Origin: an uncultured bacterium | GTDB taxonomy: Bacteria > Patescibacteriota > Minisyncoccia > Moranbacterales > GWC2-37-73 | Assembly (NCBI GenBank): GCA_903866285.1 | Contig: CAIPMZ010000070.1 | Coordinates: forward strand, 1 to 14,012 | Length of the DNA: 14,012 nt | Reading direction: 5' to 3' | The notes under the pieces: model-generated | The model's input: only the letters and a program-made list of their open reading frames with translations | What the model was told of the DNA's origin: nothing | Database searches by the model: none | Program-made: the position numbers and the translations under genes | Shown: positions 6,015 through 11,641 of the stretch, piece after piece | How the letters are laid out: each line of letters begins with the position of its first letter | Numbering within the stretch: position 1 is the first letter of the stretch

Positions 6015-7235
6015 ATGAACCTAAGTAGCCTAGAAAACGCAAGACTAGAAATTCCAAAAGAAAACCCAGACTTGTCAATGCAATTAAAATTCGAGGTTTC
6101 TTCTGCTGAGACAATCAGTAGGCTTTTAGCTGTTGAAGATTTAACTATGCCGACGAAAAGTGGCCATGAGAGAAACATAATTGGTAAAATATTTGATCAG
6201 GTAATTAGTAAATTGAATGAACACAAATTTCCTAATGTAAATATCATAAGGGGCGATGCTAATGTGGATGCAATAGATAATTTCGACAGACTCTTATTCT
6301 CTCCAGGAAACCCCGGGAGGTCAGCTACGTATACTAGATATACAGATGAAGACCATGTTTTAAGAACCCATACCTCGGCCTTGATACCCTCAACGTTTGA
6401 AAAATTAGGAAAAGATATCGACCGTGAAACATTTGTGCTTCCAGGATTAGTGTATCGGCGTGATGTCATAGATCCTCGACATCTGGATGTTTTTCATCAG
6501 ATAGATATATGGACTTTGCAAGAAAATAAAAAATACGGAGTTGTTAACCGAGAGGACTTGTTAGCGCTGGGCAGAACTGTGTTTGAAGCGGCTTGCCCAG
6601 GCACGAAGATGATTGTATATGAGGCAAAACATCCGTATACCATTGAGGGCATTGAGGTCTATGCTGTTTCGGACGGAAAAGAAATAGAAGTTTTTGAGGC
6701 AGGGCTTATTAATCCAAATATATTACGGATGTCTGGCTTGGATCCAGATAAGTATTCAGGCTTGGCCTTGGGTATGGGCGTCGAAAGGTTGATTATGGCT
6801 AGAAAAAATTTACCAGACATTAGATTGATACGTTCCACTGATCCGCGCGTGATTAAGCAGATGGGCAATATGGAAAAGTTTAAAAATGTATCTGATCAGC
6901 CTGCTATGTCTAGAGATATGTCTTATTGTATTAGTAAGAATGATACAGAAGAAGATATTTGTGAAGCAATTAGAGATGTTTTTGGCGAGAAGGGTGAGCT
7001 ATTAGAGCAAGTTGAGATATTAGAAAGAACTTCTTTTGATAAATTAAGTTCAATTGCAAAAGAAAGACTCGGAGCAAGAGAAGATCAAGATAATGTTTTG
7101 GTTAGAATTGTCTTGAGACATCCTGATGAAACTTTAACCAAAAAAGAAGCGGCAGAACTATATACAATGGCATACCCAAAACTTCATCAGGGCATTACAA
7201 CTGGATATGAGATTAAAAATTCTGGAAATCGGTAA
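6015..7235 (+). CDS. Single-chain PheRS-like class II aminoacyl-tRNA synthetase paralogue with FDX-ACB domain
   Basis: 406 residues. The layout matches one-subunit (mitochondrial-type) phenylalanyl-tRNA synthetase: an N-terminal extension, a class II core with LRTHTSA (116-122), motif 2 YRRD (147-150), HQID (161-164), motif 3 GMGVER (253-258) and LPDIR, then an FDX-ACB anticodon-binding domain (about 297-395). Catalytic arginines are kept. The Phe-pocket motif, normally FPF(T/V)xPS/G, is HPYTIEG (206-212), and the Glu after FHQ is Asp164, so specificity is probably not ordinary phenylalanine. A Shine-Dalgarno AAAGGTGAT (5997-6004) sits 10 bases before the ATG and sets the start. A paralogue lies at 8809-9924. 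It may charge tRNA, activate another amino acid, or modify a peptide; which one is not decidable here. Confidence 0.85.
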   Translation: MNLSSLENARLEIPKENPDLSMQLKFEVSSAETISRLLAVEDLTMPTKSGHERNIIGKIFDQVISKLNEHKFPNVNIIRGDANVDAIDNFDRLLFSPGNPGRSATYTRYTDEDHVLRTHTSALIPSTFEKLGKDIDRETFVLPGLVYRRDVIDPRHLDVFHQIDIWTLQENKKYGVVNREDLLALGRTVFEAACPGTKMIVYEAKHPYTIEGIEVYAVSDGKEIEVFEAGLINPNILRMSGLDPDKYSGLALGMGVERLIMARKNLPDIRLIRSTDPRVIKQMGNMEKFKNVSDQPAMSRDMSYCISKNDTEEDICEAIRDVFGEKGELLEQVEILERTSFDKLSSIAKERLGAREDQDNVLVRIVLRHPDETLTKKEAAELYTMAYPKLHQGITTGYEIKNSGNR

Positions 7236-7324
7236 TGCCGTAATGTGTATTGGTGATTTTCTGTTGCGGTGTGTTTGTTTTTAACATAAATATTTATTTG
7301 GTGTAGCCTTTAAAAAGGAAGTAA

Positions 7325-7330
7325 TATAAT
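7325..7330 (+). promoter_or_regulatory. Putative -10 box before the 40-residue peptide gene
   Basis: TATAAT 17 bases before the ATG at 7348. The best -35 candidates (TTGGTG at 7298 or bases near 7302) are poor in sequence or spacing. It would give a leader of about 11 bases without a Shine-Dalgarno. Confidence 0.45.
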
Positions 7331-7347
7331 TTTTTAATATTAAAAAA

Positions 7348-7470
7348 ATGGAAAAGAAAATGATCACGGAAAATTTGAAAACCGTGCAGCAGGAGTGGAT
7401 GGGCGATACACAAGCGAATTCTCAAGAGCAAGAAATTGTTGTTCGAGAATGTGCTTGTCTTTTTGACTAA
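7348..7470 (+). CDS. Candidate RiPP precursor peptide (40 residues)
   Basis: A complete short ORF of 40 codons, starting MEKKMITENLK and ending EIVVRECACLFD. It lies between the first PheRS-like gene and the radical SAM/SPASM gene, with the enzyme starting 73 bases downstream. The polar, Glu/Gln-rich first two thirds resemble a leader. The C-terminal CACLFD core has two Cys, the kind of residue that SPASM enzymes crosslink. The E-hydrophobic-Cys-hydrophobic-aromatic ending is loosely like the mycofactocin precursor MftA (GMCGVY end), but this is weak. A TATAAT stands upstream and there is no Shine-Dalgarno. Known for the family: precursor genes usually sit right before their SPASM enzyme. Inferred: that this one is translated and modified. 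Confidence 0.6.
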   Translation: MEKKMITENLKTVQQEWMGDTQANSQEQEIVVRECACLFD

Positions 7471-7500
7471 TCCAGGAAATAACTTATATATTTAAAAAAG

Positions 7501-7535
7501 AAATGGAACTTTGCGGTTACAATCCATTTTTTTTT
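7501..7535 (+). terminator. Hairpin plus T9 between precursor and radical SAM gene
   Basis: AAATGGA (7501-7507) pairs with TCCATTT (7523-7529) around a 15-base loop, and the T-run continues to 7535. It ends nine bases before the radical SAM ATG. It could partly terminate transcription so that precursor mRNA exceeds enzyme mRNA, as in many RiPP operons. Confidence 0.5.
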
Positions 7536-7543
7536 GCTAAAAA

Positions 7544-8590
7544 ATGAAAAAAGTTAAAAAAACAGAAGTGCATTATGCCTTATGGGAGGTTACACAAAAA
7601 TGTAATTTAAGATGCATCCATTGCAGAGCTGATGCGTCTCCTGAAAAAAAAGAGGGGAAATTAATTAAAGGCGATGACGCATTCAGACTTATAGATCAGT
7701 TAAGTGAAATGGGCTGCCCGACGCTGGCTCTTACTGGTGGTGAGCCTTTGTTGCGAAAGGATATTGCTGATATTGTTAAATACGCCACATCTAAGAATGT
7801 ACGGACAAGAATTCAGAGCAATGCTCAGCTTTTAACGGAACAGATTGCAGATCAGTTAAAAGATGCGGGTCTTTTTTCCTACGGTGTGGGAATGGATGGT
7901 TCAAATGCGGAGATTAATGATAAAATAAGGAATAAAAAGGGAGCTTTTGATAAGTCAATTGTTGCTATTAAAATGCTGAAAGCAAGAGGAATAAGGGTCC
8001 ATGTGGAGTTTACAGTTACAAAAATAAATTTACATGATTTACACGCTACACTGGATCTTCTCGAAAGCATTGGCGTCGATACTTTTTTAGCGAGGGCTGC
8101 TGTGTTTACGGGTAGAGCTACGGCTGATAATGCAGTGTTTAGATTATCAAAATTGGAGTATAAAAATTTTTTGGAACAGATGAGTGAAGAGCGGAAAGTG
8201 AGAAAGATAATGCTTAATTGCCAGGATCCGTTGTATCATTTGGCTGATAAGTCCATTGTGGAAAAATTGAAAACTTACGGTAATATTTATTCAGGATGCG
8301 TATTGAGTGGATGCACAGTCGGGTTAAATATGATTCATATACATTCCAGCGGAGATGTTGGTGTATGCACTTTTCTGCCTGATATTATTTTAGGTAATAT
8401 TCTCAAAAAACCACTTCAGGAAATTTGGGATAAGAGGATCGATATTTTGGAAGTAAGAAGACTTATGAAAAGAGATTATAAAGGAAAATGCAAATCGTGT
8501 TCAGATAGATTTATCTGTGGGGGATGTAGAGCTAGAGCGCTCTGCATCAGTAATGATTTATTTGAGGGTGATCCTTATTGTTGGAAATAG
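7544..8590 (+). CDS. Radical SAM/SPASM-domain enzyme, candidate peptide maturase
   Basis: 348 residues. The radical SAM [4Fe-4S] motif is C20-NLR-C24-IH-C27 (CxxxCxxC) with GGEP at 65-68. The C-terminal SPASM region carries auxiliary-cluster cysteines: C252, C257, C275, then CKSC (316-319), ICGGC (325-328), C334 and C346 near the end. The GGCRARAL...GDPYC ending resembles NirJ/AhbD (heme) and mycofactocin MftC-type enzymes, so heme-related chemistry is an alternative to peptide modification. No RRE (PqqD-like) domain is fused or nearby. The ATG overlaps the stop of a 14-codon ORF (ATGA). It follows the 40-residue peptide gene and lies between two PheRS-like genes, which is the main reason to propose peptide maturation. 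Confidence 0.85.
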   Translation: MKKVKKTEVHYALWEVTQKCNLRCIHCRADASPEKKEGKLIKGDDAFRLIDQLSEMGCPTLALTGGEPLLRKDIADIVKYATSKNVRTRIQSNAQLLTEQIADQLKDAGLFSYGVGMDGSNAEINDKIRNKKGAFDKSIVAIKMLKARGIRVHVEFTVTKINLHDLHATLDLLESIGVDTFLARAAVFTGRATADNAVFRLSKLEYKNFLEQMSEERKVRKIMLNCQDPLYHLADKSIVEKLKTYGNIYSGCVLSGCTVGLNMIHIHSSGDVGVCTFLPDIILGNILKKPLQEIWDKRIDILEVRRLMKRDYKGKCKSCSDRFICGGCRARALCISNDLFEGDPYCWK

Positions 8591-8608
8591 AAAAAAATAT
8601 AAATAAAA

Positions 8609-8638
8609 ATGGATCGCAGATTGTTTTCTGTGGTCCAT
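8609..8638 (+). terminator. Stem-loop after the radical SAM gene
   Basis: ATGGATCGCAGA and TCTGTGGTCCAT pair over 12 bp (two G-U on the plus-strand RNA) around TTGTTT, 18 bases after the stop. The following bases are AT-rich but have no long T-run, so termination may be weak. Confidence 0.55.
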
Positions 8639-8711
8639 AATTTATTATCTAGCGTAGCGAGAGTCCGAACTGGGCGGACCGATTCAATGACGATAACAAA
8701 AGGTTTAATAC

Positions 8712-8732
8712 CTCACCGATTTTATCGGTGAG
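8712..8732 (-). terminator. Hairpin between convergent genes, probably ending the second PheRS-like transcript
   Basis: CTCACCGAT-TTT-ATCGGTGAG is a perfect 9-bp stem. On the minus strand it is followed by a moderately T-rich stretch (ATTAAACCTTTTG). Confidence 0.45.
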
Positions 8733-8744
8733 AGCTCATCGGGT

Positions 8745-8776
8745 CCAGGGCCTGCCTACCGATAGGCAGGCCCTGG
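8745..8776. repeat. GC-rich perfect palindrome
   Basis: CCAGGGCCTGCCTA-CCGA-TAGGCAGGCCCTGG, a perfect 14-bp stem with a 4-base loop in otherwise AT-rich DNA. Repeats built on CCTGCC/GGCAGG arms are frequent between genes in Patescibacteria genomes. It separates the convergent radical SAM and second PheRS-like genes. Confidence 0.8.
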
Positions 8777-8808
8777 GGTCTCAGTACTCTTTTATTGCAG
8801 TTTACGTT

Positions 8809-9924
8809 TTACATATAGCCACGATCGCCTTCATTAAGCTTGGGATACAATTTCTGCACCCACTCGTTGACAAGCTTTTTAGGAAGGGACCCTTCTAGTG
8901 AGCGAAATGTCAGCGTAACTACAATGTTTTTTTGATTGGGCCTAATCCCGAGGTTTTCTTTTGCCTTTGCTTCCAGTCGGTCGTAGGAAATCTCCTCATA
9001 TTGTATCTGTTCAACATATGTCGCATTTGATTGGAGTTCGTCGCGAATTATTTCACAGATATCCTCCTCGTTTTTGTCCCTGGAAGATGAATACGAAAGA
9101 ACCCGTTTGGTTTGTGGCTGATTAGAAACAGCAATGAACTTTTTGAGATTCATCATCTGTTTTTGAATCCTGGGGTCTTCGGAACGAAGAACTCTGATGT
9201 CATCTATTTCCTTGATGATCATTACGAGCCTGTCGAGACCCATGCCAAGTGCCAATCCGGAATATTCTTTAGGATTAAGACCAGCGTTCGCGAGAATTAT
9301 TGGATGAGCCTCTCCGCATTCAAGAACCTCAAGCCAGTTTCCATTAACTAGAACTTCGACTTCGAGACCGTTGATAGTGTAAGGATGTTGTACTTCACTG
9401 ACACGATATTCATATCCTGGAGCGACATTTTTAAGAACAGTTTCAATTAGGTTTATGAGATCGGAACGATTGAAGCGTGGTTCACCATGTCTGATTCTCC
9501 ATACATCCATTTGATGTGGTTCAGCGCAATGAGTTTTATCTACAACATCGCGACGGTAACACATGCCAGGCAAAAAAACGATTGTGTCATTAAGTTTATT
9601 TTTAGAGGTGCTCCTTAGCCATGCAGGGATTGCAGCCGATGTGTGAGTACGAAGTACAGTGTCATGAGAAACATGTCGCGTGTAGCGCGACGAGCGTCCA
9701 ACATTATCCGCGGGAAACAGTAGATCGTCGAAATTTTCTCTTACGGAAACTTCAGGGCTAGTGCGAATTTCTTCAATGAGCACTTCCGGATAAGCTCTTT
9801 TCAATCCCTCCTTAACTTCGGTTACCATGATGTTAATAGCATGGATTCCGTTTTTAGGATCGGTCAGATCACGAATCGCTAATGATGCAGCTAACCGTTC
9901 CGGTGACATAATTTCTTTCTTCAT
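8809..9924 (-). CDS. Single-chain PheRS-like paralogue 2 with FDX-ACB domain
   Basis: 371 residues, clearly homologous to the protein at 6015-7235 through its whole length (roughly 40% identical by eye) but lacking about 30 N-terminal residues. Core motifs: LRTHTSA (91-97), motif 2 YRRD (123-126), HQMD (137-140) with Pro136 where PheRS has Phe, HPYTING (180-186) in place of FPF(T/V)xPG, WLEVLECGEAHP (197-208), motif 3 GMGLDR (227-232), DIR. The FDX-ACB domain (about 270-365) is kept, though the RD pair at its start is KR here. A Shine-Dalgarno AAGGAG (9934-9939) precedes the ATG. It is the second gene of an operon with the 82-residue protein. Codon use looks less AT-rich than in paralogue 1, so the two may have arrived separately. 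Substrate unknown. Confidence 0.85.
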   Translation of the reverse strand: MKKEIMSPERLAASLAIRDLTDPKNGIHAINIMVTEVKEGLKRAYPEVLIEEIRTSPEVSVRENFDDLLFPADNVGRSSRYTRHVSHDTVLRTHTSAAIPAWLRSTSKNKLNDTIVFLPGMCYRRDVVDKTHCAEPHQMDVWRIRHGEPRFNRSDLINLIETVLKNVAPGYEYRVSEVQHPYTINGLEVEVLVNGNWLEVLECGEAHPIILANAGLNPKEYSGLALGMGLDRLVMIIKEIDDIRVLRSEDPRIQKQMMNLKKFIAVSNQPQTKRVLSYSSSRDKNEEDICEIIRDELQSNATYVEQIQYEEISYDRLEAKAKENLGIRPNQKNIVVTLTFRSLEGSLPKKLVNEWVQKLYPKLNEGDRGYM

Positions 9925-9938
9925 GGTGATAGTCTCCT

Positions 9939-10187
9939 TTAATTTGCCTTGCCATTAACGGCATGGCTATTTGTAGATTCGGTTAATTTCAAAAATTCCT
10001 CATGGTGGTCTCTTCGTAATATTGCTAGCCATCTACCTGCTTTTAACTTTGGAATGTCCCTTGTTTCAGTAAAAATCATTTCAAATGTGGCAGTAGGACT
10101 GCTACTTGCATTAACGAGTGGAATAATACACTTGTCATAGAGTATACAGAAACACCCTGCCTTAATCTCTACTGCTAACCTACTCAT
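9939..10187 (-). CDS. Small Cys-containing protein cotranscribed with PheRS-like paralogue 2
   Basis: 82 residues, no family recognised. A full-strength Shine-Dalgarno, eight bases before the ATG, and a good promoter show it is a real gene. Three cysteines cluster near the N-terminus (AGCFCILYDKC, C12, C14, C20); the middle looks beta-stranded (ATFEMIFTETRDIP) and the end is polar (ESTNSHAVNGKAN). There is no signal peptide. Its stop lies 14 bases before the second PheRS-like gene and abuts that gene's Shine-Dalgarno, so the two are made together. It might be a binding partner of the synthetase-like protein, a second peptide substrate, or a small regulator. Nothing in the sequence decides among these. 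Confidence 0.7.
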   Translation of the reverse strand: MSRLAVEIKAGCFCILYDKCIIPLVNASSSPTATFEMIFTETRDIPKLKAGRWLAILRRDHHEEFLKLTESTNSHAVNGKAN

Positions 10188-10195
10188 GGCTTAGT

Positions 10196-10204
10196 ACCTC
10201 CTTT
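10196..10204 (-). promoter_or_regulatory. Perfect Shine-Dalgarno of the 82-residue gene
   Basis: AAAGGAGGT on the minus strand, eight bases from the ATG. It fixes the start and is the strongest ribosome binding site in the window, where most genes have none. Confidence 0.85.
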
Positions 10205-10250
10205 GTTAAAGTGCTTGTTTTTAATGAGAAACATTGCCCATTAATGATAA

Positions 10251-10279
10251 ATAATATGTCACATTATGTATTTTGTCAA
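10251..10279 (-). promoter_or_regulatory. Promoter of the minus-strand small protein/PheRS-like operon
   Basis: On the minus strand: TTGACA (10274-10279), 17 bases, TATTAT (10251-10256). The perfect palindrome GCATGCATGC (10281-10290) lies just upstream of the -35. The leader of about 55 bases holds part of a direct repeat TTAATGA (10221-10227 and 10241-10247, 20 bases apart). These may be regulator sites. Confidence 0.75.
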
Positions 10280-10460
10280 TGCATGCATGCTTTATCACTC
10301 AAGCTATCAATTTTTGGATTTTAAACATGATGTGGCATGGATGAGTGTATTTAGGCTGATTTTTTGTTGTAAGAAAACGTGTATAATGAAAATATGAGGT
10401 AACCCTTAAAAAGATTTTATATGGCAACAGCTTATCTCTAGTCGCGGACCGTCTTTGGCC
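10280..10460. other. Gene-free stretch between operon promoter and dedA remnant
   Basis: No gene found. A TATAAT at 10382-10387 is followed after six bases by an ATG whose frame stops after one further codon. This recalls the leaderless dedA starts and could be a decayed dedA 5' end, but the evidence is thin. Confidence 0.4.
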
Positions 10461-10529
10461 GTAATTTCTTTTATCGTCATTACGCTTTACAAAAAAAGAC
10501 AAGCAAAGGATTTTTTGGCACAAGCGTAA
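10461..10529 (+). pseudogene. Truncated dedA 3' end (last 22 codons)
   Basis: Encodes VISFIVITLYKKRQAKDFLA and then QA before TAA, the same C-terminus as dedA2 except V to I twice. No upstream dedA sequence is attached apart from a possibly related dozen bases (10449-10460). It is the right copy of the direct repeat that brackets the island, and the alpha/beta hydrolase follows directly, so the original order was probably dedA then hydrolase. Confidence 0.85.
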
Positions 10530-10554
10530 ATAATTTTTTTATTTTAAGCTTAAC

Positions 10555-10574
10555 CTGCTAACTAAGCAGTTTTT
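10555..10574 (+). terminator. Terminator of the lost dedA copy
   Basis: CTGCT-AACTA-AGCAG followed by five T, the same hairpin as at 4945-4966. Confidence 0.7.
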
Positions 10575-10576
10575 CC

Positions 10577-10605
10577 TTGCAAAAAAGCTCTAGAAAAGCT
10601 ATAGT
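10577..10605 (+). promoter_or_regulatory. Promoter of the alpha/beta hydrolase gene
   Basis: TTGCAA (10577-10582), 17 bases, TATAGT (10600-10605). Transcription would begin about six bases before the ATG at 10619. A TATAAT at 10612-10617 lies too close to the ATG to be used. Confidence 0.6.
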
Positions 10606-10618
10606 TAGGGGTATAATT

Positions 10619-11488
10619 ATGGTTAAGGAGTTTATAAAATTCGCGGAAAAAGCCGTCGGAAAAGCTAAGGGAATTCTTTTTGCTGATCCGAAGCTTTTAT
10701 ATAAACAAGAACGGGATTTTGTTAATCAGCCGTTTTTTTTCGATGGCCCGGCTAGCGCCGAGGCAGGAGTTAATAAAAAAGGCGTGTTGTTAGTGCACGG
10801 TTGGTCATCGACCGCTTACGAAGTTCGCAGGCTGGGGAAATATCTGAATGAAAATGGCTATACGGTTTACGGCTTGATGCTTTCCGGGCATGGAAGGGTG
10901 CCGAAAGATTTAGAGGGCGTGACGGCGCAAGATTGGATTGCTGACGTTGAAAAAGGTTACCGTAAACTGAAAGAAACTTGCCAGCAGATTTATGTCGGCG
11001 GAACTTCAATTGGCGCCAGCATCGCTTTGATTTTAGCGGAGCAAGAAAAAGAAATGGCGGGCCTTGTCCTGATGGCAACGCCTTATCGACTGCGTTTTGA
11101 AAGCATTGGGATTGCCTTAGTACGACTAACTCTCTTTTTCAGTCCAAAACAATATCGCACCAAATTTTATCCGCCGACTTTCGGCGCAGCTGATAGCGTG
11201 ACAAGACTTATTTCCTATCAGCAATATCCGGTCGCGAGCGTTTTAGAAGTTTTTAAACTTGTCCAGAGGGCGCGGAAAAGTCTAGCTAAAATTACCCAAC
11301 CCTGTTTGCTTTTACAATCAACCCATGATCACATGGTCAGCAAGGACAGTATGGAAAAAATTTACGCCAAGATAAGTTCAAAAATAAAAAAGAAAATTTA
11401 TATCCACAAAGCCTACCATACCTTCATCCCCGATATTAAAAATGAGCACGTGTTTAGGGATATTCTTAATTTTCTTGAGGAAAATTAA
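10619..11488 (+). CDS. Alpha/beta hydrolase (carboxylesterase / serine aminopeptidase S33-like)
   Basis: 289 residues from the ATG at 10619. The frame is open to a TTG at 10577, but that TTG is the -35 box of the promoter. The fold is complete: GVLLVHGWSST with the oxyanion HG (60-61), the nucleophile elbow GGTSIG with S130, D237 in STHDHMV and H267 in KAYHTF. The spacing fits carboxylesterases and monoacylglycerol-lipase-like enzymes that cleave short esters. There is no signal peptide; the first 25 residues form an amphipathic helix (EFIKFAEKAVGKAKG). The terminator at 11534 follows. It is the first non-island gene on the right and probably once followed a dedA gene directly. Confidence 0.85.
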   Translation: MVKEFIKFAEKAVGKAKGILFADPKLLYKQERDFVNQPFFFDGPASAEAGVNKKGVLLVHGWSSTAYEVRRLGKYLNENGYTVYGLMLSGHGRVPKDLEGVTAQDWIADVEKGYRKLKETCQQIYVGGTSIGASIALILAEQEKEMAGLVLMATPYRLRFESIGIALVRLTLFFSPKQYRTKFYPPTFGAADSVTRLISYQQYPVASVLEVFKLVQRARKSLAKITQPCLLLQSTHDHMVSKDSMEKIYAKISSKIKKKIYIHKAYHTFIPDIKNEHVFRDILNFLEEN

Positions 11489-11641
11489 GAAGTTGAAAGT
11501 CCATAAGGTTATAAAGTTCATAAAGTTGGTCGAATCGCTATGCGATAGTTTTTTTGTAACTTTCAACTTTGCTACTTTATTGCTTTACTATTTCGCTACT
11601 TTATAGCTTTATAACTTTACAACTTTTAACTTTATAACTTT
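11489..11641. repeat. Low-complexity repeats of AACTTTATAACTTT type with embedded terminator
   Basis: The right half consists of imperfect reiterations of CTTTA/AACTTT; the left half contains their complement (AAAGTT, TATAAAGTT), so it can fold into a long weak hairpin. The last unit runs into the next ATG. No ORF. Confidence 0.6.
11534..11555 (+). terminator. Terminator of the alpha/beta hydrolase gene
   Basis: ATCGC-TAT-GCGAT followed closely by seven T. Confidence 0.7.

Larger units (their letters stand above)
10461..10574 (+). repeat. Right copy of 114-bp direct repeat
   Basis: Partner of 4851-4964, without gaps. The identity stops within the terminator T-run; what follows (CCTTGCAAAA) is unlike the left copy. 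Confidence 0.85.

Noticed and set aside
7243..7284. 13-codon ORF with three Cys after the first PheRS-like gene as a second precursor
   Set aside because: No ribosome binding site or own promoter, and too short to hold a leader; probably chance.
10612..10617. TATAAT one base before the hydrolase ATG as a promoter
   Set aside because: Transcription would start inside the gene, and no -35 fits; TTGCAA-17-TATAGT is better placed.
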